From an uncultured Rikenellaceae bacterium (GTDB lineage Bacteria; Bacteroidota; Bacteroidia; Bacteroidales; Rikenellaceae), in the NCBI GenBank assembly GCA_944326815.1, contig CALVFI010000001.1, forward strand, positions 124,001 through 188,000: a stretch of 64,000 nt of DNA, written 5' to 3'. A program made the translations under genes and the position numbers. Numbering within the stretch: position 1 is the stretch's first letter; each line of letters begins with the position of its first letter. The notes beneath the pieces are model-generated. The model saw nothing but the letters and a program-made list of their open reading frames with translations, was not told the DNA's origin and did no database searches. Shown piece by piece: positions 1 through 9,085 of this stretch.

Positions 1-860
1 TTGGACATGGCACGGATCTCCCCCGTCGCCACCTCCATCAGCACGACCGTACCCCATTCGGCTTCTCCAAGATCGAGCTGTTTTTTCAATGCCGTTTCGG
101 CCACATCCTGGATATCGACATCGAGCGTCGTCACCACATCCATTCCGTTGACCGGTTCCACATTCAGGGCATCCGGCACCGGCACTTTGAAGCTCCCCGA
201 GACGCGCTGCATCAGCGTATTCCCATCCGTACCACGCAACTGCTCATCGAAAGCTCCCTCGATACCGAGTTTCACCCCACTGCGGTTGACCATACCGATC
301 GTACGATCGGCCAACGATCCGTGCGGTTTGAGTCGCTGATTCACCTGTACACTGATATATCCGCCCCGATTGGGTCCCAAACGCAAGATCGGGAAACGGC
401 TGATCGTCTTCTCCTCCAGATAATTCACACGGCGCGGCGCAATCAACTTATAACGGTTTGACTTACGGCGCTGATAAGCCGACATCAGCATCTGTTTATA
501 CGCCGCTTTCGATTTGTCGCCGAAGAACGAGGAGAGGCAATAGGCAAGCGAATCGACATGCTTACGAAAGACACTGTCCGCAAGTCCCGCCGCAGCGAAG
601 TCCATACGAATCTCATAGGTAGGAATCGAGGTAGCAAGAATCCGGCCGTCGCGCGCCAGAATATCGCCGCGCTCAGCCTCGATGTCCACCCGTTCATAAG
701 TAATCCGCCGCGCCTTGGCCCGCAGTTCATCCCCCGAAGGCCCATATTGAATGAACAGCACCCGCCCGAATATGGCCACTCCAGCCAGCAGGAACAGCAC
801 ATAGAGCCACCGTACGCGGCGAAGAATCTCACGAGCTATTTCGGACTTCTGTTCAGGCAT
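1..860 (-). CDS. ftsI: Penicillin-binding protein, division transpeptidase FtsI (partial, N-terminal part)
   Basis: Septal peptidoglycan transpeptidase; only the first ~286 residues lie in the window and the frame stays open to the left edge. Reading the minus strand from the ATG at 860 gives a short basic cytoplasmic head, one membrane segment (about residues 18-36, WLYVLFLLAGVAIFGRVLF) and then the class B PBP dimerisation region, including RGDILARDGRILA (about 63-75) and the typical DIQDVAETAL stretch that precedes the transpeptidase domain. The catalytic SxxK, SxN and KTG boxes would lie off the edge. It starts 4 bp after the stop of the FtsL-like gene, so it belongs to the rsmH-ftsL-ftsI operon. 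FtsI is preferred to an elongation PBP2 because of that neighbourhood. Confidence 0.93.
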   Translation of the reverse strand, partial: MPEQKSEIAREILRRVRWLYVLFLLAGVAIFGRVLFIQYGPSGDELRAKARRITYERVDIEAERGDILARDGRILATSIPTYEIRMDFAAAGLADSVFRKHVDSLAYCLSSFFGDKSKAAYKQMLMSAYQRRKSNRYKLIAPRRVNYLEEKTISRFPILRLGPNRGGYISVQVNQRLKPHGSLADRTIGMVNRSGVKLGIEGAFDEQLRGTDGNTLMQRVSGSFKVPVPDALNVEPVNGMDVVTTLDVDIQDVAETALKKQLDLGEAEWGTVVLMEVATGEIRAMS

Positions 861-864
861 GGCA

Positions 865-1359
865 CTACTCGGTTATGACTTTATTGGGCGTCAACGATTC
901 ACGAAGCGGAATTCCCCGTTCCTTCACCTGCTCGAGAATACGGCTTTGGCGGGTGGCCGACATCTTTTCCGAGGCGATGGTCATCGACTTGGCGCGCAGT
1001 TCTTTCACCTCCTTGACCAATCGGTCATGACGTCGGTACAGTTGCTGCATCCGGAACACATTGGAGATATAAAGCAACATCAGAAAAGCCACGAACAGCA
1101 AGTAGGGATAGACCCTCCGGACTTCCGCCCGAGAGAGGATATTTCCCGACAGCACCGTCATCAGATAACGAGAAAAAGGAGAACGCTTACGTGGCGCCGG
1201 GGCCTCCGGTTCCTCGGTCTGATCTTCGGACTCTCTCTCGGACATACTCTCCTCCGCCTCCACATCCATTCTCCGACGACCGCGACGAGGGCGCTCCTCA
1301 CTCAGGAACTCCTCATCAGAGACCGACCGCACATCTTTCTCGTATTCCCTCTCTTTCAT
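865..1359 (-). CDS. ftsL: FtsL-like division membrane protein
   Basis: 164-residue single-pass protein. A long charged cytoplasmic head (residues 1-60, rich in E, R and S) is followed by a membrane segment at about 84-102 and a periplasmic tail with coiled-coil character (QQLYRRHDRLVKEVKELRAK), the architecture of FtsL, a structural divisome protein. The family is recognised by position and shape rather than by sequence identity: it sits between rsmH and ftsI exactly as FtsL does. The rsmH stop codon overlaps an in-frame TTG at 1368; I prefer the ATG at 1359, preceded by an A/G-rich stretch. The cytoplasmic head is longer than in E. coli FtsL, which has only about 37 cytoplasmic residues. Confidence 0.8.
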   Translation of the reverse strand: MKEREYEKDVRSVSDEEFLSEERPRRGRRRMDVEAEESMSERESEDQTEEPEAPAPRKRSPFSRYLMTVLSGNILSRAEVRRVYPYLLFVAFLMLLYISNVFRMQQLYRRHDRLVKEVKELRAKSMTIASEKMSATRQSRILEQVKERGIPLRESLTPNKVITE

Positions 1360-1364
1360 TTTCT

Positions 1365-2294
1365 TCAATTCTTATCAGTTTGGTCCAAGCCGTGTCCCTT
1401 CTCGGCAGCACGCAGTTTGGCGCTCCTCGAACGCGGGTTACGCTCCATCTCTTCGGGCGAAGGAACGATTGCCTTGCGAGTCAACACCTGGAACGGGGTC
1501 TCCACCCGTCCGTAGAAATCCTTTTCCACCTGTCCGTCGAAACGGCCGCTGCGCATAAAATTCTTCACCAAACGATCCTCAAGCGAATGATACGAAATCA
1601 CCACCAGCCGGCCACCGGGGCGCAACACCTTCAGGCTCTGTTCAAGAGCCATCTTGAGCGCCTCCATCTCATGGTTCACCTCGATACGGAGCGCCTGAAA
1701 CAATTTCGAAAGAAACTTATTCTCATCCTTCCGTGGCGTACAGGGTCTCACAGCATCTATCAACTGGGCGATCGTCTCCAAGGGCTTCACGGCCCGAGCC
1801 CGTTCAATGCAATTTGCCACCTTATACGGCGTATCCAATTCGCCCCAATCGCCAAGCACCTGCGTCAACCGTTCATGGTCGTACTCGTTTACCACCGTAC
1901 GGGCAGAGAATGAAGCACGCTGATTCATCCGCATATCGAGAGGAGCGTCGAAGCGAAAAGAGAAGCCCCGCTCCTGCGTATCAAAATGATGCGACGAAAC
2001 ACCCAGATCAGCCAAGACACCGTCTACTTGAGTCACTCCCAAGGCCCGAAGCTGTCCCCGCATGAAACGGAAATTGCTCTCCACAAAGGTAAATCTCGGA
2101 TCATCAGGAATATTTCCCCGAGTATCCCGATCCTGATCAAAACCATACAATCGGCCCTCTGATCCGAGTCGTTCGAGAATACCGCGGGAATGTCCTCCAC
2201 CCCCGAAGGTAAGATCAACATATACGCCTTGCGGATCGACCCGCAACAGATCGATCGACTCCTCATAAAGTACTGGCACGTGATAAGTTACCAT
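1365..2294 (-). CDS. rsmH: 16S rRNA (cytosine(1402)-N(4))-methyltransferase RsmH
   Basis: SAM-dependent methyltransferase (formerly MraW) modifying C1402 of 16S rRNA. The N-terminus has the family start VTYHVPVLYEES, the SAM-binding DLTFGGGGHS (about residues 27-36), GVLADLGVSSHHFD, the RARAVKP region and the C-terminal RLVVISYHSLEDRLVK signature. Length is 309 aa, as usual for the family. Three TTG codons precede the chosen ATG at 2294. It is the first gene of the division cluster here; MraZ, which normally precedes it, is absent and the upstream neighbour is a divergent beta-mannosidase. The only promoter-like box upstream is a degenerate TACCTTTA (minus strand, 2325-2332). Confidence 0.97.
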   Translation of the reverse strand: MVTYHVPVLYEESIDLLRVDPQGVYVDLTFGGGGHSRGILERLGSEGRLYGFDQDRDTRGNIPDDPRFTFVESNFRFMRGQLRALGVTQVDGVLADLGVSSHHFDTQERGFSFRFDAPLDMRMNQRASFSARTVVNEYDHERLTQVLGDWGELDTPYKVANCIERARAVKPLETIAQLIDAVRPCTPRKDENKFLSKLFQALRIEVNHEMEALKMALEQSLKVLRPGGRLVVISYHSLEDRLVKNFMRSGRFDGQVEKDFYGRVETPFQVLTRKAIVPSPEEMERNPRSRSAKLRAAEKGHGLDQTDKN

Positions 2295-2489
2295 CAACAA
2301 CAAAAATCAGCATGGATTACGGGGTAAAGGTACGACATTCCGTAAGGTTTTCAAAGCAGGGATAACGGTTTTTCGGCGGAATTAGCAAAGAATCCGCAAC
2401 GGAAAGAGTTCCCTGACAAAATCGGAAATTTCAAAAAAAAGAGATCGAAAAATAATAAAAAACAATTACTTTCAATGCAAATGAGTAGT

Positions 2490-2497
2490 TAAATTTG
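2490..2497 (+). promoter_or_regulatory. -7 box (TAAATTTG) of the beta-mannosidase gene
   Basis: Exact match to the Bacteroidetes TAnnTTTG -7 element, ending 23 nt before the ATG at 2521. A weak TTTC lies about 17 bp upstream in the -33 position. Confidence 0.7.
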
Positions 2498-2520
2498 TAT
2501 GCTCACTAATTTTTACTAAC

Positions 2521-5148
2521 ATGAGAACAAAAAAACTAGCACTATTGTTCATGACCATCCCGCTGATAACTTCCGTCTATGCCAAGGAATTCCGGCAGGA
2601 GATCAACTCCGGCTGGCAATTCACACAAGCCGGAAAATCCGACTGGCTGCCCGCCACTGTTCCGGGTACAGTACACACCGACTTAATGGATAACAAACGG
2701 ATCGAGGATCCATTCTACCGGGAAAATGAGAAAAAAGTACAATGGATTGACAAGGTGGACTGGGAGTATCGCTGCACCTTCGATGCGGCCCCCGACATTG
2801 TCGGGCAACAGAATATCGAACTGGTATTCAACGGTCTCGACACCTATGCCGATGTCTATCTGAACGGTAAGAAGATTCTCTATGCGGACAACATGTTCCG
2901 TATCTGGCGTACGGATGTAAAAGGTCTGCTCAAACCGCAAGGCAACGAACTCTTGGTTCACTTCTACTCTCCAATACAAAAAGGACTGGCATTGCTGAAG
3001 AAATCGCCATATCCCTATCCGGCCGAAAACGACCAGAGCAAACAAGGGGAACTGGGCGACAAACGCATTTCGATTTTTACCCGCAAAGCTCCGTACCATT
3101 ACGGCTGGGACTGGGGTCCGCGTTTGGTGACATCAGGGTTCTGGCGTCCTGTCGAACTTCGTGCCTGGAGCGATGCCAAGGTGGAAGATACCTATATTTA
3201 CACCAATACCATCTCCGATCAACAGGCAGGGCTGACGGCACGCATGGAGATCGATGCCGATGCAGCCATCAACGGAACCTTGGAAATTACGGATACCGGC
3301 ACGGGAATGGTATTACTCCAGAAACCCGTCGCACTGACAGCCGGCAAGAATACGCTGTCGGAGGCCTTCATCGTCAAGAATCCCAAACTATGGTGGAGCA
3401 ACGGTCTGGGAGAGCCCAACCTCTATACGTTCAATGTAGCCGTAAAGAATGCCAACGGAGAGTTGCTTGCCGATAAAAACGTACGAACCGGCATCCGTTT
3501 GGTCAAACTGGTACGTGAGAAAGATGCAGACGGCCAAGGCGAGTCGTTCTATTTCGAATTGAACGGCGTTCCCGTTTTTGCCAAAGGAGCGAACTACATT
3601 CCCAACGACAACTTCCTGCCCCGCGTATCGGAAGCAGACTACCGCAAAGTGGTGGCCGATGCCGCAGACGTCCACATGAACATGTTGCGCGTATGGGGCG
3701 GTGGTATCTATGAAAACGACCTGTTCTACGACCTGTGCGACGAGAACGGCATCATGGTCTGGCAGGATTTCATGTTTGCCTGCTCGATGTATCCCGGCGA
3801 CAAGGAGTTCATCGAAAGCATCCGCCAGGAGGCTGAAGACAATGTGATACGGATGCGTAACCATCCTTCAATCGTACTCTGGTGCGGCAATAACGAAATG
3901 GATACCGCATGGCAGGGCGATGTCAAGGATGGAGGCTGGGGCTGGACCAAACGTTACACTCCCAAACAGATCAAAGAGATTAGCGACACGTATGTATTGC
4001 TGTTCCATAAGATGCTGCCCGAGGTGGTATCGGAATATACGGAAGGCATTCCCTACTGGCCCTCATCGCCCATGGCAGGACCGGAGATCAACAACCACGC
4101 CAACGTAAAGAAACGCTCAGGGGATATGCACTACTGGGGTGTATGGCATGTACTGCAACCGTTCGAAAGTTTCAACACCGAACTGGCCCGCTTCATGAGC
4201 GAGTACGGTTTCCAATCATTCCCGGAATTTAACACTGTAAAGCGCTATGCATTGCCGGAAGATTATGACATCGAATCGCCTGTCATGGCATCGCACCAGC
4301 GTTCAGGTATCGGCAACCTCCGCATCAAGGAGTATATGGGTTGGTATTTCAAGGTGCCGACCGATTTCGAAGAGTTCCTCTATATGGGTCAGGTTCTCCA
4401 GGGCTATGGCATGAAACGAGGCATGGAGGCCCATCGTTTGGCCATGCCTTTCTGCATGGGTACGCTCTTCTGGCAGATCAACGACTGCTGGCCTGTAGCA
4501 AGCTGGTCCTCGACCGATTATTACAAACGCTGGAAGGCCATGCATTACCGCACGCGGGAGGCCTATCTGCCGCTGCTGGTAGCATCGACCATGCAGAACG
4601 ACTCGCTCCGCGTGGGTTATGCATCCGATATGCTTCAATCTCAGGAAGCGACGATGCGGATGGAGGTGCTGACTCTGGACGGCGAACCGGTTTACACCGA
4701 AACCCTCCCTGTGACGATTGCCGCCAATACGGGAGCCACCATCAAGAAATACTCCATCCAAGAGCTCTGCAAAGGACGTTCACCGAAAGAGTTGTTTGTG
4801 AAATACACCTTACTGAACGGAAATCGAGTATTGGCACAAAACCATGATATCCTCGTATTGCCGAAAGAGTTGCAACTCAAGAATCCGGAGATTCAGGTAA
4901 AAGTGACCACAAATGGTTCGAAGAAGAGAATCACCCTGCTGTCCCCCTCCTACGTAAGTTTCGCTTATCTGACGCTGCCCGAGGAGCCCATACAGTTCGA
5001 AGACAACTGGTTCGATCTGTTGCCGGGAGAAGCCTACTCTACGGAAATCGAGACCCCTTACAGCGAAGAAGAACTGCTGTCAAAACTGAAAATCATGCAT
5101 GTAGGCAGCCTGAAGACCGCAGTAGCCGTAGACAACGCTAAGAAATAA
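2521..5148 (+). CDS. Secreted beta-mannosidase, glycoside hydrolase family 2
   Basis: 875-residue exo-acting glycosidase expected to remove terminal beta-mannose from oligosaccharides, probably in the periplasm. A signal peptide is seen at residues 1-21 (MRTKKLALLFMTIPLITSVYA). A jelly-roll sugar-binding domain (about 25-200, PYHYGWDWGPRL) is followed by an immunoglobulin-like domain, the TIM barrel and a C-terminal beta domain. The GH2 mannosidase catalytic residues are visible: acid/base E459 in WCGNNEMD and nucleophile E561 in FMSEYGFQSFPEF. No SusC/SusD pair, regulator or other glycan enzyme is next to it, so it is not in a recognisable polysaccharide utilisation locus. A strong terminator follows. 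Confidence 0.95.
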   Translation: MRTKKLALLFMTIPLITSVYAKEFRQEINSGWQFTQAGKSDWLPATVPGTVHTDLMDNKRIEDPFYRENEKKVQWIDKVDWEYRCTFDAAPDIVGQQNIELVFNGLDTYADVYLNGKKILYADNMFRIWRTDVKGLLKPQGNELLVHFYSPIQKGLALLKKSPYPYPAENDQSKQGELGDKRISIFTRKAPYHYGWDWGPRLVTSGFWRPVELRAWSDAKVEDTYIYTNTISDQQAGLTARMEIDADAAINGTLEITDTGTGMVLLQKPVALTAGKNTLSEAFIVKNPKLWWSNGLGEPNLYTFNVAVKNANGELLADKNVRTGIRLVKLVREKDADGQGESFYFELNGVPVFAKGANYIPNDNFLPRVSEADYRKVVADAADVHMNMLRVWGGGIYENDLFYDLCDENGIMVWQDFMFACSMYPGDKEFIESIRQEAEDNVIRMRNHPSIVLWCGNNEMDTAWQGDVKDGGWGWTKRYTPKQIKEISDTYVLLFHKMLPEVVSEYTEGIPYWPSSPMAGPEINNHANVKKRSGDMHYWGVWHVLQPFESFNTELARFMSEYGFQSFPEFNTVKRYALPEDYDIESPVMASHQRSGIGNLRIKEYMGWYFKVPTDFEEFLYMGQVLQGYGMKRGMEAHRLAMPFCMGTLFWQINDCWPVASWSSTDYYKRWKAMHYRTREAYLPLLVASTMQNDSLRVGYASDMLQSQEATMRMEVLTLDGEPVYTETLPVTIAANTGATIKKYSIQELCKGRSPKELFVKYTLLNGNRVLAQNHDILVLPKELQLKNPEIQVKVTTNGSKKRITLLSPSYVSFAYLTLPEEPIQFEDNWFDLLPGEAYSTEIETPYSEEELLSKLKIMHVGSLKTAVAVDNAKK

Positions 5149-5180
5149 AAATCGCCGTATATACATCTACAGCGATTCGT

Positions 5181-5220
5181 TCAATAAAAAAGCCCCTTTT
5201 GACAGGGGCTTTTTTATTGA
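5181..5220. terminator. Bidirectional terminator between beta-mannosidase and cupin gene
   Basis: Perfect 17-bp inverted repeat (core AGCCCCT/AGGGGCT with flanking A and T runs) around a 6-nt loop, placed between convergent genes. The A and T tracts let it stop transcription from both sides. Confidence 0.9.
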
Positions 5221-5233
5221 ACCATGGGCATGT

Positions 5234-5572
5234 TTACACGAAGTCCTCACGCATCGGGCTGAAGTTATCAACAATCACCCCGGGCTCAAGGCAAACAAAA
5301 CCATGAACCGCATTGGGTTCCACATAGATACCATCACCCGGGCCCACTACCTCTGTCCGGCCGTTTACCGTAAACTCAAACTTTCCCGATGCCACAAAGG
5401 TAGACTGGGCATGAAAATGGGAATGTGTCGGAGCCGCCGCGCCCTTCTCGGCCACCATCTTCACCACCATAATCTGATTATCGTAACCAAGTATCTGGCG
5501 TTTCAGCCCGGGAGCCATCTCCGTCCAGGGCGTTTCACTCTCGTAACAGAAAATCTTTCTCTGAGGTTTCAT
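5234..5572 (-). CDS. Small cupin protein, KdgF-like
   Basis: 112-residue single-domain cupin. The metal site is visible as H50 and H52 in PTHSHFHAQ, Q56, and H90 in PNAVHG, with the cupin glycine turn GKFEFTVNG between. This pattern resembles KdgF, which linearises unsaturated uronates released by pectin or alginate lyases. No lyase, KduI or KduD is nearby, so the substrate is unknown; a general sugar- or metabolite-binding cupin is the alternative. The gene is monocistronic: a promoter box lies 26 nt upstream and a shared terminator downstream. Confidence 0.82.
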   Translation of the reverse strand: MKPQRKIFCYESETPWTEMAPGLKRQILGYDNQIMVVKMVAEKGAAAPTHSHFHAQSTFVASGKFEFTVNGRTEVVGPGDGIYVEPNAVHGFVCLEPGVIVDNFSPMREDFV

Positions 5573-5598
5573 CTCTCTTCCGGTTTTAATTTCAAAGG

Positions 5599-5606
5599 CA
5601 AAGGTA
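5599..5606 (-). promoter_or_regulatory. -7 box (TACCTTTG) of the cupin gene
   Basis: Minus-strand TAnnTTTG match ending 26 nt before the ATG at 5572. Confidence 0.65.
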
Positions 5607-5640
5607 GGAAAAGTTGCGATGGAATTTCAAAGAAATTCGG

Positions 5641-5648
5641 TATATTTG
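5641..5648 (+). promoter_or_regulatory. -7 box (TATATTTG) of ffh
   Basis: Exact TAnnTTTG match ending 38 nt before the ffh ATG. With the cupin box at 5599-5606 it makes a short divergent promoter region. Confidence 0.65.
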
Positions 5649-5686
5649 CCCCGCTGACACGCGAAAACGAAAAACACAGATAATCG

Positions 5687-7000
5687 ATGTTCGAAAACTT
5701 AACCGACAAACTCGAACGATCATTCCGCATTCTCAAAGGAGAGGGGAAGATCACCGAGATCAACGTGGCCGAGACGCTCAAAGAGATTCGCCGCGCGCTG
5801 ATCGATGCCGACGTGAACTATAAAGTAGCCAAGACCTTTACCGATGAGGTAAAACAGAAGGCATTGGGTGCCGACGTCCTCAAATCCGTGAAACCGGGTC
5901 AGATGATGACCAAGATCGTACGCGACGAATTGGCCGCACTCATGGGAGGTACCGCAACCGACATCTCTTTGGAGGGACACCCGGCCGTCATTCTGATCGC
6001 CGGTCTGCAGGGTTCCGGTAAAACCACCTTTTCCGGGAAACTAGCCGCATTCATCAAGAGCAAGAGAGGCCGCGGAGTACTGCTGGTAGCCGGCGATGTC
6101 TACCGCCCGGCCGCCATCGACCAGTTGAAGATCCTCGGGGAGCAGATCGGCGTGGAAGTCTACACGGAAGAGGGCAACAAGAACCCCGTGCAGATTGCCG
6201 AAAACAGTATCAAATATGCCAAAAGCAAAGGGCTGAATACGGTGATCGTCGATACGGCAGGACGTCTGGCCGTGGACGAGCAGATGATGCAGGAGATTAC
6301 GGCCATTAAAGCAGCGGTGAATCCCTCTGAAACGCTTTTCGTCGTGGATGCCATGACGGGACAGGATGCAGTCAATACGGCAAAAGAGTTCAACGACCGC
6401 CTCGACTTCAACGGCGTAGTACTCACCAAACTCGATGGCGATACGCGAGGCGGAGCCGCCATTTCGATCCGCTCGGTGGTCAACAAACCGCTGAAATTCA
6501 TCTCCTCGGGCGAGAAGATGGATGCCCTGCAGGTATTCCATCCCGAACGTATGGCCGACCGTATTCTCGGCATGGGTGATATTGTTTCTCTCGTAGAGAA
6601 AGCCCAGGAACAATACAATGAGGAGGAGGCCCGGAAACTGAAAAAGAAACTGGTCAAGGATCAGTTCAACTTCAACGACTTCCTGACACAGATTGCCCAA
6701 ATCAAGAAGATGGGAAATCTCAAGGACCTTGCCTCGATGATCCCCGGAGTCGGCAAAGCGCTCAAGAATATCGACATCAACGACGATGTATTCAAACAAA
6801 CCGAAGCCATTATTCATTCGATGACCCCGGCAGAGCGCGAAAATCCGCAGATTATCAACGGGTCACGCAAAGAGCGCATCGCCAAGGGCAGCGGTGTCAC
6901 AACCGCCGATGTAAATCGTCTGCTGAAACAGTTTGAAGACACACGCAAGATGATGAAGGCCGTAGCCGGTGGCGGTATTCCCAAACTGAGAAGACGATAA
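5687..7000 (+). CDS. ffh: Signal recognition particle GTPase Ffh (SRP54)
   Basis: 437-residue protein that binds signal sequences on ribosomes together with the SRP RNA and hands them to FtsY. An N-terminal four-helix N domain (about 1-95) is followed by the G domain with P-loop GLQGSGKTT (106-114), VDTAGRLAVDEQM and TKLDGDTRGGAA, and by the RNA-binding M domain (from about 300: GMGDIVSLVEKAQEQ, then ERENPQIINGSRKERIAKGSG-type signature) ending in a basic tail. Length is normal for the family. It is monocistronic, with its own promoter and a strong terminator. Confidence 0.98.
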   Translation: MFENLTDKLERSFRILKGEGKITEINVAETLKEIRRALIDADVNYKVAKTFTDEVKQKALGADVLKSVKPGQMMTKIVRDELAALMGGTATDISLEGHPAVILIAGLQGSGKTTFSGKLAAFIKSKRGRGVLLVAGDVYRPAAIDQLKILGEQIGVEVYTEEGNKNPVQIAENSIKYAKSKGLNTVIVDTAGRLAVDEQMMQEITAIKAAVNPSETLFVVDAMTGQDAVNTAKEFNDRLDFNGVVLTKLDGDTRGGAAISIRSVVNKPLKFISSGEKMDALQVFHPERMADRILGMGDIVSLVEKAQEQYNEEEARKLKKKLVKDQFNFNDFLTQIAQIKKMGNLKDLASMIPGVGKALKNIDINDDVFKQTEAIIHSMTPAERENPQIINGSRKERIAKGSGVTTADVNRLLKQFEDTRKMMKAVAGGGIPKLRRR

Positions 7001-7014
7001 GAATCTAAATGTCA

Positions 7015-7059
7015 ATAAAATAAAGAGGCGCACTCTAATGGTGCGTCTCTTTATTTTAT
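7015..7059. terminator. Bidirectional terminator between ffh and folD
   Basis: 19-bp stem (one G-U pair) with a 7-nt loop; the GC core GGCGCAC is flanked by A/T-rich arms that act as tails in both directions. It sits between two convergent genes. Confidence 0.88.
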
Positions 7060-7109
7060 ACTCCCTGCTACAAACTCCACAATTCCCATGCAGGATAACG
7101 CCTGAAGCG

Positions 7110-7994
7110 TTATTTTTCTGCAGGATAAATTTCGTGGCGTCCTGCTTTCAACGTATTCTTCATCAATGAGATAATCGTCATCGGACCTACTCCACCAGGA
7201 ACAGGCGTAATATAACTGCACTTGGGCGCCACCTCATCATACTTCACATCCCCCAGTAACTTCCAACCGTTCCTGGTTTTATCGCTCGGCACACGCGTAA
7301 TCCCCACATCGATCACTACAGCCCCCGGTTTAATCATATCCGCCGTCACAAACTCGGCCTTGCCGAGAGCCGCGATGACAATATCGCCCGAAGCAACCAC
7401 CTCTTTCAGATTCTGGGTCCGCGAGTGACAGATTGTCACCGTACAATCCCACCCCTTCTGTGACAAAAGATTGGCAATAGGACGTCCCACAATATTACTC
7501 CGCCCGATCACTACGCAATGTTTGCCGGCCGTCTCTATCTTATAATAGCGCAACAACGAAAGAATGCCATCCGGGGTTGCAGAGACGAAAGCCGGCAGCC
7601 CGGAGACCATCCGACCCGTATTCACGGGATGGAAACCATCCACATCCTTCCGCGGATCAATGGCCTCGATCACACGCTGCTCGGAGATGTGCTTGGGCAA
7701 GGGAAGTTGCACGATAAATCCATCCACCTCGTCATCGGCATTCAGACGAGCAATGTGAGTCAACAGTTCGGTTTCGGAGGTCTCTTCCGGCAAGCGCAGC
7801 ACGGTGGAGCGGAATCCCACCTCATGGCAACACTTCTCCTTATGCCCGACATAAGTCTGACTGGCGCCGTCATTACCGACCAGAATAGCCACCAGATGCG
7901 GAGGACGAGCACCCGCTGCGGTCATTTTCTCCACCTCTGCGGCGATCTCTTTCCGCAGAGCAGCCGCCACTTCTTTACCATCTATGATTGTCAT
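7110..7994 (-). CDS. folD: Bifunctional methylenetetrahydrofolate dehydrogenase / methenyl-THF cyclohydrolase FolD
   Basis: 294-residue enzyme interconverting 5,10-methylene-, 5,10-methenyl- and 10-formyl-THF in one-carbon metabolism. Seen are the catalytic Tyr/Lys pair in TYVGHKEK (Y48, K52), the QLPLPKH motif, the Rossmann segment [17 protein letters not shown] and the C-terminal [11 protein letters not shown] signature. The start at 7994 is chosen because [10 protein letters not shown] is the family N-terminus; the upstream in-frame residues lie over the promoter region. A TATATTTG box 28 nt upstream supports this start. GcvT, which feeds the same folate pool, is also in the window but not adjacent. 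Confidence 0.97.
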   Translation of the reverse strand: MTIIDGKEVAAALRKEIAAEVEKMTAAGARPPHLVAILVGNDGASQTYVGHKEKCCHEVGFRSTVLRLPEETSETELLTHIARLNADDEVDGFIVQLPLPKHISEQRVIEAIDPRKDVDGFHPVNTGRMVSGLPAFVSATPDGILSLLRYYKIETAGKHCVVIGRSNIVGRPIANLLSQKGWDCTVTICHSRTQNLKEVVASGDIVIAALGKAEFVTADMIKPGAVVIDVGITRVPSDKTRNGWKLLGDVKYDEVAPKCSYITPVPGGVGPMTIISLMKNTLKAGRHEIYPAEK

Positions 7995-8022
7995 ATGTCT
8001 CGTATTTTGGATTGTCGAATGA

Positions 8023-8030
8023 CAAATATA
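8023..8030 (-). promoter_or_regulatory. -7 box (TATATTTG) of folD
   Basis: Minus-strand TAnnTTTG match ending 28 nt before the folD ATG at 7994; it lies inside the rejected N-terminal extension and so decides the start. Confidence 0.65.
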
Positions 8031-8095
8031 GCGAAAATCCACGAGAAAAACGGTCAAAGCAGAATGAGAAACGGATCAAAACAGCAGATATCCTT

Positions 8096-8103
8096 TATCT
8101 TTG
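8096..8103 (+). promoter_or_regulatory. -7 box (TATCTTTG) of the esterase gene
   Basis: Exact TAnnTTTG match 78 nt before the ATG at 8182, implying a fairly long 5' leader of about 75 nt. Confidence 0.6.
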
Positions 8104-8181
8104 TAGAAAACAATCCATCGTCGCCTGCCGTCTGTTGGTTCTGGTCCGGCGACATCGGGACAACCTTTATAACAAAGAAAC

Positions 8182-9057
8182 ATGAAAAAAATCGCGCTCA
8201 TCTTTCTGCTAACTGCGACCGCTATCCTCTGCCATGCACAATCGGGAGGTCGGATCGAAACAGGTAAAATCGCCAGCCGCATTCTCGGCGCCGACAAAGA
8301 GTACAACATCTATCTGCCTGCCGGTTACGACACCGACAACCGCTACTACCCCGTCCTCTATCTACTCCACGGCGCAGGGGGTACTCGAGTAGCCTGGATC
8401 CAGGAAGGGAATATGAAATACATCTTAGACCACGCCATCGCCGAGGGACGGGCTCTCCCGATGATCGTAGTAATGCCGGATGCTTCGGGCGAAGGCAAAG
8501 ACCACAATGGCCGGCACATGGGATATTTCAACATGCCGGGCTGGAACTACGAGGATTTCTTTTTCCAGGAGTTTATGCCTTACATCGAAAAGAGCTATCG
8601 AATCAAAAAAGAAAAAGCATCGCGGGCCATTGCCGGATTGTCGATGGGCGGAGGCGGCACAGCCGTATATGCACAACACCATCCGGAGTTGTTCGGTTCG
8701 GCTTGCGCCATGAGCGGACTGGTGGGAGATCTTACACATAGCGGAGCCGCCAAAATCAATCCGGAATTCGGACGTTCAGCCGAGGCGAACAACCCCTGCG
8801 AATATCTTCGTCAGGCAACGGAGCAGCAGTTGGATGCACTACGAACGGTTCGCTGGTATGTAGACTGTGGCGACGATGACCATTTGTACGAGAGCAACGT
8901 GGAATTCTATCTACTGATGCGTAAAAAAAACATTCCCCTGCAATACCGCATGAGGGATGGCGGCCATGAATGGGAATATTGGCAAACCTCCCTGCAGACC
9001 ATTCTCCCGTTCCTCTCGGTCGGATTCGCGGAAAGTACAATGCAAACGGAACATTAA
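8182..9057 (+). CDS. Secreted alpha/beta-hydrolase esterase (esterase D / CE1-like)
   Basis: 291-residue hydrolase with a signal peptide (MKKIALIFLLTATAILCHA). The fold is shown by YPVLYLLHGAGG (oxyanion region), the nucleophile elbow AGLSMGGGG with S154, an acidic residue in the WYVDCGDDDHLYE segment and the catalytic H262 in DGGHEW. These features match the putative-esterase family containing feruloyl/acetyl xylan esterases (CE1), S-formylglutathione hydrolase and mycolyltransferases. A secreted carbohydrate-ester hydrolase is most likely; the substrate cannot be read from sequence. It is monocistronic, and its terminator overlaps the 3' end of the convergent glsB. Confidence 0.88.
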   Translation: MKKIALIFLLTATAILCHAQSGGRIETGKIASRILGADKEYNIYLPAGYDTDNRYYPVLYLLHGAGGTRVAWIQEGNMKYILDHAIAEGRALPMIVVMPDASGEGKDHNGRHMGYFNMPGWNYEDFFFQEFMPYIEKSYRIKKEKASRAIAGLSMGGGGTAVYAQHHPELFGSACAMSGLVGDLTHSGAAKINPEFGRSAEANNPCEYLRQATEQQLDALRTVRWYVDCGDDDHLYESNVEFYLLMRKKNIPLQYRMRDGGHEWEYWQTSLQTILPFLSVGFAESTMQTEH

Positions 9058-9085
9058 CCTTCACCCATGAAGGAGCCTCAAAAGA

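Noticed and set aside
2521..5572. A polysaccharide utilisation locus built on the beta-mannosidase and KdgF-like cupin
   Set aside because: There is no SusC/SusD pair, hybrid two-component sensor or ECF sigma/anti-sigma pair; the two genes are convergent, have separate promoters and act on unrelated sugars.
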